From contig NC_085140.1 in the NCBI RefSeq assembly GCF_024139115.2, positions 413,986,283 through 414,050,282 on the forward strand: a DNA stretch of 64,000 nt. The letters run 5' to 3'. Source of the DNA: Armigeres subalbatus. Lineage: Eukaryota > Arthropoda > Insecta > Diptera > Culicidae. The position numbers and the translations under genes were made by a program. Under the pieces are notes generated by a model. That model ran no database searches and was not told the DNA's origin. It saw only the letters and a list, made by a program, of their open reading frames with translations. Shown here piece after piece: positions 12,080 to 22,667 of the stretch; positions within the stretch are counted from its first letter, which is position 1, and every line of letters starts with the position of its first letter.

Positions 12080-13030
12080 TGTTCTTCGTAGGGAGGCAAG
12101 CTTGCGTATTGTTCCAGGGTAGTGCACGGAGAGCATATCCAATAAAGTTTCGATGGATCGCTTCGATTCTGTTAGTCATTGTTACATGAAAGGGTTCCCA
12201 TACAACAACTGCATATTCTAGCAGACTGTGGACGAGAGCGCAATACAACGCTTAAAGTGCGTATATAGCCTGGAATGTATTTGTGTTTCTTTTCAAGAAT
12301 CCCAGCATGGTAAACGCTTTGGCTGTGAACTGATCATGTTGATGCGGTCGTTTAATCTGACTAGAGTCAATAATGACCCCTAGGTCTTCAATCAGCGAAT
12401 TTCGTAGCAAACGGCTGTTTCCAATGAAGTAATCAGTCAGCAATGGCTCGCGCAAACGGCAGAATGTTATGGAACTGCATTTAGCAACATTCACCTTCAT
12501 ACAATTTATTGAGCACCAACGTAGGAGTGAATCAATGCCCTATTGGAGAACGCAGTAGTCCAACTAGGTCATAATTTTACGATATTTTCTAAGATCGTCA
12601 ACGAATAAAAGCTTGGAGAAGCAAACACTAGTACACAGGCCATTAACAAACAAAATGAAAACTAATGGTCCTATGCGACTTCCTTGGGGGACGCCTGACG
12701 GAATGTCAAGATTAACTGAATTAACTCCGTTGATGTGAGCATATGCATGGCAGTCTGTTAACAAGGACTGGAACCAGTTCGTTGCCAAGTTAGGACTTCC
12801 CATGTTCCTCATCTTATCGATAGCAAGTGCATGTGGACTTTGTCGTTGTCGACCGTTTCCGAACAAAGCCGTGATGATATTCGGAGATTAAAGGGTGAAC
12901 CGCTTGACACACAATTTCATAAACCATCTTCTCGAACATTTTAGGGGGGCAGCTAAGGATGGAAATCAACAAACCATTTTTGTACCTTTTCGATAGGAGC
13001 CGAGTGTGTCGAATAATGGAGGGCTCAGAC
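12080..13030 (-). pseudogene. Non-LTR reverse transcriptase relic
   Basis: Read on the minus strand, pieces in shifting frames give FEKMVYEIVCQAVHPLISEY and GFVRKRSTTT, then DIPSGVPQGSRIGPLVFILF (motif B), LLFVDDL (catalytic motif C, FVDD), and the C-terminal DLGVIIDSSQ, KAFTMLGFLKRNT and VHSLLEYAVVVW. Several frameshifts and stops make it dead. The KRNT/LVRSLLEY-type C terminus is that of the Jockey/CR1 superfamily; I do not assign a clade. Confidence 0.75.
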
Positions 13031-13225
13031 CTAAATATCGTACTCGAGGACCAAATAGCAATACAGTGACTTGACCGTTTGAGCGTCGTTGAAAAGGGTT
13101 GTGTTACATCGCAAGAAACCGAGAATCGCGTTGGCTTTGGCGATGTGCTCGTTGAAACGGAGCTTGTTGTCCAGAATGACGCCAAGATCTTTTTTTTTTA
13201 ATGGGAGAAGAAGGCAAATCTGCAA
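13031..13225 (-). pseudogene. Second fragment of the same RT family (C-terminal)
   Basis: Encodes KDLGVILDNKLRFNEHIAKA then NAILGFLRCNTTLFND and SLYCYLVLEYDI, the same C-terminal region found at ~12250-12450. A separate copy is therefore fused directly upstream of the other relic's RT core. A T8 run precedes it at 13190-13200. Confidence 0.7.
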
Positions 13226-14590
13226 ACAGATATCTGAAAATATAACTCAGGAAGTGGGGGTGTCGGAAGGCCGAGCCACTAAACTCACCCAAGTAACGGA
13301 AGGTTACTTGAATTACCCTCACTTCTAATAGCCTGATCCCCCCGAGACCACAACCCCCCGTACACAAATGCACGTATGCGCTGAAATTCTCCATGTACTC
13401 CCCATGCACCACCTGTGCACAAAGACACAATGCCACCACATGTGCCCCAACACTCACCCACCTGGGCCGCGAGACCATCAACAAGTAGACATTTCACGAC
13501 CCATTTGTTCCTCAATCAGTATGTAATCAGCCGCAGGCGACCCTAGGTTGGTGTCTCCTGTGCCACTCCTACCTCAGCTACGAGGCAGACCCTTTCACTT
13601 CCCCTATTTCTGAAGTGCCGCAGAAGCATCAACCCCCCTCCCCCCACTCCCTAACTCTGAGGAACCGCATAGGCATTTGCCTCCCGACAATCCTGTCAGG
13701 CCTAGTGAGACTTTACTCATTCCGTCACTAACAGCCGGATCACACTATTCCCACACGACGTACCAAGCGAGGCTTACTTGTGTGCTCACCCACACATTCG
13801 GTCCCTCACTCTATGGAGTTATTACTTGTAATACTCCCAGCTCCCAATCGCTTGCAGAACTTGTGCATGTGCACCACACTCCTGACATTCAGTCACTCGC
13901 CTCGTGGGGGTATTACTTGTAATAATTCCATCTCCCTGATTTCTCCACTATGTGCACCTCCTGTGCATCTATTTGGGCGTGGAACATTAATGCCCCAACG
14001 CTCACCTACTCGGGCTTGGAAACTGCCAAAAGGTTATCTCCCAGGAACCTTACAGGAAGCACTTACCTGTTGACATTTCGTAGACCAGATAATCCTCAAT
14101 CAATGTGGTGGTCACCCAGTCCTGCAACAGAGTGACACCATCTGTCTTACATGTCTTCTAGTTTTGAGGTACCGGATAAGCATCAACCCCCCGACACTCC
14201 TGCCAGGTCTAGGAAAACTTCACACATTCTATTGAAAAAGGCTTACTTGTATGCTCATCCATACATTCCGCCCCTCACTTTTTGGGGGTATTACGTGTAA
14301 TATTGACCCAAACTCCCTATCGCTTGCACCACATGTGTACCACTTGGGGGTGTGCGGGTACCACTCGCTGCCACCCACTTGCCGCCAAAGCAGCCCACAC
14401 TCTGTGGAACCTCCACATGCTCCGTTAGCTGCCTGGGTTATTGTTTCACCTCCCAAGCCATTTACGGGTCGCCTGACACCTTGGGATTCGAGGTTCGGGA
14501 CGTCATATTGTTACCTTTAATATTGTACCGAGCCTGTCGATTGAACCGGAATTACATCGGTTCGCACTACTTCAGAGTATCCATATCCCA
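13226..14590. repeat. Decayed tandem duplication, period roughly 0.5-0.6 kb
   Basis: GC-richer than its surroundings, without convincing genes. 13483-13645 (GTAGACATTTC..., CCTCAATCA, GCATCAACCCCCC) aligns with 14068-14195. 13660-13925 (TGTCAGGCCTAG, GGCTTACTTGTGTGCTCA, TATTACTTGTAATA) aligns with 14160-14345. 13370-13480 aligns loosely with 13925-14065. The small reading frames are incidental. Origin unknown. Confidence 0.6.
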
Positions 14591-14672
14591 GCGTAACGGG
14601 TAACGCTAAGATCCTTGATTCACGAGACCAGCTAAAGCATTACGTCATGCAAATGCAACGGAATGATTCCAA

Positions 14673-14972
14673 TTCTTCTTCTTCTTTTTCTTCTTATTGG
14701 CATTACATCCCTACACTGGGACAGAGCCGCCTCACAGCTTAGTGTTCATTAAGCACTTCCACAGTTATTAACTGCGAGGTTTCTAAGCCAGGTTACCATT
14801 TTTGCATTCGTATATCATGAGGCTAGCACGATGATACTTTTATGCCCAGGGAAGTCGAGACAATTTCCAATCCGAAAATTGCCTAGACCGGCACCGGGAA
14901 TCGAACCCAGCCACCCTCAGCATGGTCTTGCTTTGTAGCCGCGCGTCTTACCGCACGGCTAAGGAGGGCCCC
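14673..14972 (-). mobile_element. tRNA-derived SINE (Feilai type)
   Basis: On the minus strand the 5' end is a tRNA-like head with box A region TTAGCCGTGCGG (14951-14962) and box B GGTTCGATTCC (14897-14907), the internal RNA polymerase III promoter. A tRNA-unrelated body follows (CCCTGGGCATAAAAGTATCA, AACTGTGGAAGTGC, CTCTGTCCCAGTG), and the element ends in a GAA/AAG-rich tail. Length and body match the common aedine Feilai SINEs as I know them. Confidence 0.9.
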
Positions 14973-15049
14973 AAGTCAGCATGAGTTACCAATTGGCCAC
15001 ACAGCTGACTTGAATCCTTTAAAACAAAATCGATTGTAGAAGGATTTTG

Positions 15050-15450
15050 ACTGGATTGGTTTGAAATTCAAGCTTCATTTTCTCCAGAACATCCACAATT
15101 TTCTTCGGTAAAATTAACCAGTCCGTGTGGCCGTTGCCGTCAGTATCTATGCTGAAAAGCTTTTCGCGTCAGAGAACAGGATCATTTTTTTTCCTTCTTC
15201 AACAAAGAAAGAAATGTTTTCAACGAGTCACTCGTAGTTCTTATACCCGGTCCGTAATCAAGTGGCGTTTCACTCAAGCTCTGGAAGGTACATGCTAGTC
15301 TTCTTTGATGGTTCTTGCATGGATTTCTCAGAAATCTCTCCACGAGCCGATTTGATCACGTTCGGCATACGTGCAAAGCATGTCGTCCACTTCTCGGCTT
15401 CTGCTCCTTAGACCCATTCTGCAGAGATCTTTCAAGGCGATAAACTGTGG
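15050..15450 (-). pseudogene. mariner-like transposase relic
   Basis: In one minus-strand frame with several stops it reads MPNVIKSARGEISEKSMQ, then GYKNYE, FFVEEGKKMILFSDAKSFSA. The order (helix-turn-helix linker, then an ILFSDEK-like segment with one catalytic Asp) fits a mariner-family transposase. Strongly decayed; the call rests on a few motifs. Confidence 0.45.
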
Positions 15451-15529
15451 CCAAAAAACATCCTACCACCATTGCCAGAGGCGCCGTCACGTTCCGAGAC
15501 GTGGGTAGGACAAAAACTGGATTATCAAA

Positions 15530-16371
15530 TGTATTGAATACTTTTAGGGAATTGCAGAGATTTTCTGGAGATCCTCTCGAATTTCAAGAGATTTATTCGG
15601 ACATCCTCAGATATGTTTTAAATTCCCTATGACTGTTAAGACAGTCTTTAAATTTTATAAAATATTTGATGGTTTCAAGCAATTATCACTAGCTTCTAGG
15701 AATTCGTACCTTTAGAAATCTTCAGAAATAGCTACAATCTATCAGTACAGCTTATAATCGTGCCAAAATCTTTAAGGAAGTTCAGTACTATTTACGGCTT
15801 TCCAGAAATCTTAAGAATTTCAGACTTTTTTCTTTCTAACTTCTAAGATTTAATGCAAACGTAGGTACATTTGTGATTACAGGCTTTCAAAATTTTTCTT
15901 CTCATAAGTTGGCTACTTACCAAACATCCGCATTTGCTACAATCGTCATATCGACACCATACCGGACTTTACCAGTGCACTGGCAGTTTGTGGGCCACAA
16001 CGAATCAGATCATGATAAAAATGATCAAGTACGCGCTCTGATTTTCGCGAATTACGAAATTTACTTTTGGGTGGATATATCTATCCCAGATTCTATACTC
16101 CTGTCCGCTTCTTCAGGAATTCCTCCGCAAGTTCTTGCAGGCATTTACTCGGAGTTTCTTTCCGGAATTCCTCCGGATGTTTCTTCAGGTATTCCTTCGG
16201 AAATTTCTTCAGGAATCTATTCAGAAGTTCCTCTTCTTCCTGAAGTTACGTTCGGAGCTCAGGAGTTCGTTAGGAAAGTTCCGAAGTTCCTTAAAAATTT
16301 CCTTCGGAAGTTCCTTCAGAAAATCTTTGGAACATTCCTTCAGGAATTCCTCCCAAAAATACTTAAAAACT
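15530..16371. repeat. Degenerate minisatellite, TCC orientation (left part of locus 1)
   Basis: From ~16090 the sequence is built of diverged units such as CAGGAATTCCTCCG and GGAAGTTCCTTCAG, the reverse complement of the 24-bp unit at 57-63 kb. 15530-15620 holds weaker pieces. The frames at 15873-16403 are repeat artefacts. The array continues at 19016 beyond the Penelope-like insertion. Confidence 0.8.
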
Positions 16372-16395
16372 TTCGAATGATCGACTGTTTATTGT

Positions 16396-16801
16396 TATTT
16401 TAACTCAAAACGGCTACGCAGTCTTTAAGGATTAAAACAAGATTTATATTTGTCCAACGTTTCGACACGGGGTTGGTGTCTTCATCAGGGGAAACTATAA
16501 TTAATTGGGTAATGAGTTGTGTGTTATACATATTTGTTAAAATTTGACTTACAATATTATGTTTGTTCCTTGTCTAATGTTTAGTCTTACAATAACTGTC
16601 AAGTTTGAAAATTTGTGGTACATTCTGTGAAATTTGACTTGATTATGGCACAATATTGAACATTAAAACGATATCGATTAACTTACATTTTGGAAAACAC
16701 TTATTTTTAACATAGATGACACTGGCAAATAACACAGATTTTCTTTATCAAACCGCCTGATTGCAAACCCCCCTTTTTCCATTTTTCATACATTGGTAAC
16801 C
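16396..16801 (-). repeat. 3' inverted terminal copy of the Penelope-like element
   Basis: Reverse complement of 18609-19015. Contains the hammerhead-like motif on the minus strand (core 16456-16488), in the sense direction of the element. Confidence 0.92.
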
Positions 16802-16825
16802 AAAATGCCCTATCTGAGAAATTGA

Positions 16826-18583
16826 CTAATCTCTAGAATTCTGGCTATTTCGTTTGACTCTCTTCGATTCGTCTATACATTTAATGTGGTTCAATACAGA
16901 TGCGTATGTTGTGTTTAACCCTTCTATGTCTGTCCGTTTATTAACGGTGTGGTTTGTGTTGGTTATATGGCACATTTCTAGGAAAGGCAAAGTTGATGTT
17001 TTGTAACTATGGTCAATGATTTGTGTACGTTCTAGATTGAATCTGTGGTTGTGGTTGATACAGTGTTGGATTAATGCAGTTGTTGATTCTATTAGCGAGA
17101 TTTTAGCTACTTCAGTGTTAGTATTGGCATCGTTCAGTAGTTTTTCTAATTTGTTTACATTGGTTTTGTGTCCTGCTAGTCTCTTTTTCAAATTATTTTT
17201 AGTCATGCCTACATAACTACTCTGGCAATCATTGCATGGAATTCTATAAATAACATTACTAATTTCTTCTTTAGTTACAGGCTGTTTCAATTTGGTGTGG
17301 AGATTGTTTACTGTGTGGCATTGTTTTGTGGTGATATAGATATCTGCATAATCTTTGGACAGCATTTTTGCTATCCTTTGTGATAGCACTGGTACGTATG
17401 GAATGGATCTGTATGATTTACTATTTTGTGTTGTTTCAGGATGCTGAGAAACCTGTACTTCATGTTGTACATCGATGGGTCTGCTGGTAGTATGATGATG
17501 CTCGAAGAATTCCGTTATTTGGTGGTTGGTGTTGACGACAGTATCTGTTTGTTCAAATGGTGGTGTTGGCTGGTTGGTGGGACGATGGGCTGCTGGCATG
17601 ATGGCTGGCTGGGTGGGTGGTTTGTTGGGAGGCTGACACAATGGTTGGCTTGGGATGGGTATTGTTGAGTTGGTGTAGGGTGGGCACTGTGATGGGTGGG
17701 TGGCCTGCTGATTTGGTGATTGGCTGGTCGATTGTGTAACTACGGCGTGTTTCAAGTGGATGTTTTCGTGATTTTTGCTGATGTACAGATTCAGTAATCG
17801 GTTGATTAACTGTTTGGGATAATTGTTCATCTGAAGGTGTCGATGAATCGTTGCTGCAATTTCTTTCGTTGATGTGTTGTATGTAAGCGAACACACCCTA
17901 TGGATAAAGTTGTTGGCTACATTGATTTTATGCTTCGGTTGATGAAATGATGCATAATTCAACATCCTCCCTGATGCGATAGGTTTGGCAAACCATTCAG
18001 TGGATAAAGTTTGATTTTCGTTGCGTATAACAGTCATGTCCAGAAAAGGAAGTTTTCTGTTAACTTCGGTCTCGATGGTAAACTGTATTCTCGGTTCTAC
18101 CTTGTTAAAAGCATCCAGTACCAGGTTTTCGGTGTTCGTTGGGATTGCCATGAAGATGTCGTCGACATATTTCTTAAATATTGTAGTCTCAAACGGTAGA
18201 GCACTCATAGCTGTTTGTATTACCGAGTCAAGTACAATGTCCGAAACAATTGGAGAGAGTGGACTTCCCATAGCAGTACCAAACGTCTGTTTGTAGAATT
18301 GTCCTTCGAAACAAAAGTAGCTAGCTTCCATACAAAATTCCACAATCTCAATGAAGAGATCTAGGTTGATTCTGGTGTCAACTTCATTCCAGCGTTCTAT
18401 GATATTACGAATAACCAAGTGACGTGGTACATTCGTAAATAATGATGTCACATCTAGTGAGATCATTATAAAATCTTGGGGTAGTTTGCAGTGGTTTACT
18501 TCCTTACAAAAATCGAACGAACTCTTCGTACTATATGAGCTATGGAGGGAATTTTGGAGAATGTTTGCGATGTACTTGGCCAA
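16826..18583 (-). CDS. Penelope-like reverse transcriptase with GIY-YIG endonuclease, N-terminally truncated
   Basis: 585 residues, no internal stop. The RT part begins inside the fingers region and shows SLDVTSLFTNV (motif A, Asp44), GTAMGSPLSP (motif B, 102-111) and KKYVDDIF (motif C, Asp141-Asp142). Residues ~283-385 form an unusual Pro/Thr/Gln/His-rich linker. The C terminus is a GIY-YIG nuclease: VIYRIPC (444-450), SYVGMTKNNLKKRLAGHK (456-473) and LEMCHI (Glu536). Together these copy element RNA into the genome. The N-terminal ~150-250 residues usual for the family are missing because the inverted terminal copy starts just upstream of Met1, so this copy is probably not autonomous despite its intact frame. 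The start is simply the first Met. Confidence 0.9.
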   Translation of the reverse strand: MAKYIANILQNSLHSSYSTKSSFDFCKEVNHCKLPQDFIMISLDVTSLFTNVPRHLVIRNIIERWNEVDTRINLDLFIEIVEFCMEASYFCFEGQFYKQTFGTAMGSPLSPIVSDIVLDSVIQTAMSALPFETTIFKKYVDDIFMAIPTNTENLVLDAFNKVEPRIQFTIETEVNRKLPFLDMTVIRNENQTLSTEWFAKPIASGRMLNYASFHQPKHKINVANNFIHRVCSLTYNTSTKEIAATIHRHLQMNNYPKQLINRLLNLYISKNHENIHLKHAVVTQSTSQSPNQQATHPSQCPPYTNSTIPIPSQPLCQPPNKPPTQPAIMPAAHRPTNQPTPPFEQTDTVVNTNHQITEFFEHHHTTSRPIDVQHEVQVSQHPETTQNSKSYRSIPYVPVLSQRIAKMLSKDYADIYITTKQCHTVNNLHTKLKQPVTKEEISNVIYRIPCNDCQSSYVGMTKNNLKKRLAGHKTNVNKLEKLLNDANTNTEVAKISLIESTTALIQHCINHNHRFNLERTQIIDHSYKTSTLPFLEMCHITNTNHTVNKRTDIEGLNTTYASVLNHIKCIDESKRVKRNSQNSRD

Positions 18584-18608
18584 CTTGTATGTTGGAGCCG
18601 TTATGTTG

Positions 18609-19015
18609 GGTTACCAATGTATGAAAAATGGAAAAAAGGGGGGTTTGCAATCAGGCGGTTTGATAAAGAAAATCTGTGTTATTTGCCAGTGTCATCTATG
18701 TTAAAAATAAGTGTTTTCCAAAATGTAAGTTAATCGATATCGTTTTAATGTTCAATATTGTGCCATAATCAAGTCAAATTTCACAGAATGTACCACAAAT
18801 TTTCAAACTTGACAGTTATTGTAAGACTAAACATTAGACAAGGAACAAACATAATATTGTAAGTCAAATTTTAACAAATATGTATAACACACAACTCATT
18901 ACCCAATTAATTATAGTTTCCCCTGATGAAGACACCAACCCCGTGTCGAAACGTTGGACAAATATAAATCTTGTTTTAATCCTTAAAGACTGCGTAGCCG
19001 TTTTGAGTTAAAATA
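18609..19015 (+). repeat. 5' inverted terminal copy of the Penelope-like element
   Basis: Inverted copy of 16396-16801. It carries the hammerhead-like motif on the plus strand (18923-18955). Confidence 0.92.
18923..18955 (+). ncRNA. Hammerhead-ribozyme-like motif
   Basis: CTGATGA, then one extra A, stem GACAC / loop CAACCCC / stem GTGTC, then GAAACGTT. The self-complementary ACGT fits the minimal stem III of Penelope-associated hammerheads, which are thought to act as dimers. The extra A and a weak stem I (CC with GG only) leave activity doubtful. The sense copy is at 16456-16488 on the minus strand. Confidence 0.55.
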
Positions 19016-19715
19016 CTTCAAAACTTCTTCCGGAAGTTCCTTCAGTAAATCATTTGGAAATTCATTCATGAAATCCTACTCAAATTCATTTAGGAGTTCC
19101 CCCAAAAGTACCGTCAGGAATTCCTCCGGAAGTTCCTCCAGTATTTCCTCCAGGTATTCCTCCGGTGGTTCCTCCAGGAATTTCTCCGGAAGTTCCTCCA
19201 AGAATTCGTCCGAAAGTTCCTACAGAAATTCCTCCGGAAGTTCCTCCAGAAATTCCTCCAGGAAATCTTCCGGAAGTTCCTCCAGAGATGCCTCCAGGAA
19301 TTCCTCTAGAACTTCCTTCAGGAATTTCTCAGGAAGTTCCTCCAGGAATTCCTCCGGAAGTTCATCCAGGAATCCCACCAGCTGTTCCTCCAGGAATTCC
19401 TCCGGAAGTTCCTCCAGAAATTCCTCCAGAAGCTCTTCCAGAAAACCATCTGGAAGTTCCACCATGAATTCCTCCGGTAGTTCCTCCAGGAATTCCTCCG
19501 GAAGTTCTCCCAGGAATTCCTCCGGAAGGTCCTCCAGGAAATGCTCCAGCTATTCCTCCAAGAATTCCTCCGGTGGTTCCTCCAGAAATTCATTCCGAAA
19601 GTTTCTCTAGAAGTTCATCCGAAAGTTCCTCCAGGAATACCTCCAGAAATCCCTCCAAAAATTCCTTCGGAAGCCCCTCCCGAAATTTCTCAGGAAGTCC
19701 CTCCAGGAATACCTC
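19016..19715. repeat. Minisatellite, TCC orientation (locus 1, continued)
   Basis: About 28 units of the 24-bp family as GGAAGTTCCTCC plus AGGAATTCCTCC, moderately diverged. The 180-aa and other frames here are by-products of the repeat. Confidence 0.92.
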
Positions 19716-20050
19716 CGGAGAAATTCGTGGATGAGCTTTCGGAGCAATTCCTGGAAGAGCTTCCGAAAGAACATTCGGGAAAATTATTGGAGGAACATCC
19801 GAAGGAATTCCTGATGGAATTTCGGGAAAAATTTCCGGAGGAATTTCTGAAAGAACTTCCGAAGCAAACTCCGGAAAAATTTCTGGAAGGACTTCCGGAG
19901 GTACTTCTGAAGGATGTTCCGGAGGGATTCCTGGAGGAACTTTTGAAGGAATTCCTGGAGGAACTTTTGGAGGAATTCCTGGAGGAATTCTTGGAGGAAC
20001 TTCCAGAGAAATTCTTTGGAGAAATTTCGTAGGAACTTTTGGAGGAATTT
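19716..20050. repeat. Minisatellite, GGA orientation (locus 1, right part)
   Basis: Past ~19716 the units flip to GGAGGAATTCCTGGAGGAAC-like sequence and decay to the right until about 20190. The flip makes this locus an inverted arrangement. Confidence 0.9.
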
Positions 20051-20548
20051 CCAGATGAACTTCTGGAAAAATATTATGAAGGAATTCCTGAAATATTGCT
20101 CTAATGCATTCTGGGAAGAATTCGCAATGGAATGCATACAAGACTTCAAGGAGGAATACCGGAACGAATTATAAGAATTCTTTGAAGAATTTCCGTATGA
20201 ATTTTTGAAGAACTATTTAAATAAATAATTAATGGGGGAATTTTAGAACAAATTGCAATATAATATTTCCGTTTAAAACAAATTATCCTGGGATTACTGA
20301 AAAAATCCTAAGGGAATTTAACTATAATGCAAATGTTGACAAATATCATAGGGAATAAAAAAAATCCGTAAAACGGCTTTCGATGCGCATTCTTTATTAA
20401 ATGCACAAACAGTTTCGTTTTTACTCTGGTTTGTATTTCCCTTCGGCTTGTTGATTCCACCCATATGGTTTTGACAGTTGAAGTGCAGTTGTATTGGTGA
20501 ACCTGGTGCGAAGCCGTAAAACAACACAGTGCGAACCCGACAGCTTTG
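20051..20548. other. Intergenic, decaying repeat then unique
   Basis: The first ~140 bp still show GGAATTC-like words; beyond that I see nothing supportable. Confidence 0.5.
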
Positions 20549-20645
20549 GGGTTGGAACTAGTGCCAACCTAGTTCCAACCTGAGCGAATAAAAAAACACT
20601 TTGACAGCACTTAGGTTGGAACTGGTTCCAACCTAGGTTGGAACT
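20549..20645. repeat. Cluster of GGTTGGAAC palindromes
   Basis: GGTTGGAACTAG pairs with CTAGTTCCAACC at 20550-20580, and GGTTGGAACTGGTTCCAACC is a palindrome at 20613-20632, followed by another TAGGTTGGAAC. The two blocks are about 50 bp apart and inverted overall: either a very short MITE or a hairpin cluster. Confidence 0.6.
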
Positions 20646-21252
20646 TTTTAAAAACGAATTCGACATTAGTTTGATGAATAGAGATGATGTCTGTGTGTGT
20701 ATGTTTGTGTGTCTGTATGGTCACTTTTTCAACCTCACACGATTTTCATGTACTTAGAATTAACTGATTTTATCGCAACAAGTTGCATTCCGCAGAGCCA
20801 CTCTTCTAATTACATGCTATTTAATTTCATCAAGATTGTTTAATGCGTTCGCAGCTGACTAGGAAAATGGTTTAGGCAGTTTTCCATTTTTTCCCATATT
20901 ATCGGGACTACGAGCATTGAGCAGCTACCATGCTAATAATATAAATTACGTTCGCTCGATGGGTTAGAAACCTCGCTACGGCAATATCGATAACGCTAAC
21001 GCAACGAGCAAAGCTTTGCTAAGCTTGCAATGTGGAACGTGTTGAACACGAAAACTAATCGACGAACAACGTACGCGCTTTTAAGTTTAGAGCCGATTCG
21101 ATGATGTTTATTGCCATTATACTTTATCGGAGCATTCGCACCAACACAGTTGTAAGTTTCATCGTTGGCAACAGAAATTGCACTCGATAACGACACGATT
21201 AACTGCTGGTTCGCACGCTCGTGCCCATGGTGGTGTTTGCGTTTGTTTTGTG
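20646..21252. other. Intergenic, no gene seen
   Basis: A GT microsatellite stretch at ~20690-20720; otherwise no recognisable feature. Confidence 0.5.
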
Positions 21253-21581
21253 CACGCTAAAAATGAACTACTCAAAATTGAGTCGAATCCGACTCATTTT
21301 CATTAAAAACGGGACAACTCAAAATTTGAGTAAAAGATACTACTTCAATAAAATGATGATTGCACTTAAACTAGGAGTCTGTTTGTCGTAAAATGCACTT
21401 AGATAGATAGATAAACTTGATTCGCATCTGTCGTATTAAAAATTGATGGAAGGCCAAGCTTAACTTTCGCGAAATCATTATTTTATTGAAGTAGTATATA
21501 TTACTCAAATTTTGAGTTGTCCCGTTTTTAATGAAAATGAGTCGGATTCGACTCAATTTTGAGTAATTCATTTTTAGCGTG
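21253..21581. mobile_element. MITE with ~100-bp inverted ends
   Basis: Begins CACGCTAAAAATGAACTACT and ends with its near complement. The arms (21253-~21355 and ~21480-21581) are nearly identical and include GAGTCGAATCCGACTCATTT, itself palindromic. A TAGA microsatellite sits in the centre. No coding capacity. Confidence 0.85.
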
Positions 21582-22667
21582 TGTCATACAATGGAAGGGG
21601 AAAAAGAGGGGTTTCATTGATGCTTCAACATGCTGTTTGGTTTGGGTGGTGTGGAGTTATGGAGAAGTTTGGGTGATTTCAAGGGCAAATTTGAATATAG
21701 TTTTCGTTTTATACATCTCCTTGTTAGTCTTCTATTTATATTTAGGAATCGTTCAAAATTGGCATCGGGGCCTTGGCGAAGGTGGTGGGGGTGTCGTTGG
21801 TTGAATAATCTTTAATGTAATTGACGTCATATTCTAGTCGGCCTTGAGAATTATTGGCTTAATTTTCAAAATGTTCGTGTACATTTCACTCCGAAATCGA
21901 ACCTTTTATAGAAGTCTTGGAGACCCATGATGTTATATACCAACCCGTCCAGTTAGTCATAACAATTATATCAATATATGTTACAAATAACAATACTTGA
22001 AATAATTTCTCTCTCAAAAATGGATGAAAGAAAATTTCACGATCGTCATAACTTGGTTATAACATAATGTATTATGCTTATTTTACAGAAAACAAAATTG
22101 CCAACATTTTTGGTAGATAGGAATTGGAAAAAAACGAAGTTAACACCGTTAGTATATCTTGATTAAATCGAGAAAGGCATCGTCACCGCTAGGTGGATTA
22201 ATTTGGGGTTTGTCCTTAGCCCTCGAACATTTTGATATTAGGGGAACGGTTTGGCACTTCATCTCATCTCTTATTTGCATCCCATCAAAAACAAAGCAAC
22301 GAAAAGGAATTTGGTTTGTTTCTCATTTTTGAATTTTTTTTTCGCCAGTGAGCACGCGTGTTAGCAAAAGGAAGCGACGAGATAGGTGCTGAATTTCTTT
22401 GTTTTGCGATGAGATGAGTATATGTTCAGTGAGATGGAAATCGGAACAGTTCCCCTATGTAGTCAGACGAGGTATGGTTATGGATACGGGACTTCGGTGC
22501 TCTGGGACCCGCAAGCTGATTTGACATCCAAAATTGTTTACTTTATTAATGTGTTTTTTTTTAAATTCTAGATTAAGTTCAACATAGACTTCCAAAATGT
22601 CGAATCGCCGGAATGAATGCAATGAACTATCTGAACTCAATTTTCTGGTTTCATATGGAAGGATCTG
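21582..22667. other. Intergenic with a dispersed motif
   Basis: No gene seen. GAAAGGCATCGTCACCGCTAG then GTGGATTAAT at 22170-22200 recurs near 38475-38508 and, weaker, at 27735-27760. It is probably the end of a dispersed element. Confidence 0.45.

Larger units (their letters stand above)
16372..19015 (-). mobile_element. Penelope-like element with inverted terminal copies, inserted in minisatellite
   Basis: A protein-coding body (16826-18583) is flanked by inverted copies of its own 3' region: 16396-16801 and 18609-19015, ~406 bp each and nearly identical. The 5' inverted copy joins the ORF just upstream of its first Met, so the RT start is truncated. AATACTT(A/C)AAAACTT lies at both edges (~16358-16371 and 19012-19026), a likely target duplication. 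If so, the left edge is near 16372, and a ~24-bp extra segment lies outside the inverted repeat. Such pseudo-LTR arrangements are known for Penelope-like elements. Confidence 0.9.

Noticed and set aside
14897..14962. A tRNA gene (box A and box B present)
   Set aside because: The flanking body and GAA-rich tail show that it is the head of a SINE, and the cloverleaf is not intact.
19068..20141. Ser-rich, Pro-rich and Glu-rich frames of 90-180 codons as genes
   Set aside because: They are the same minisatellite read in different frames, overlapping each other on both strands.
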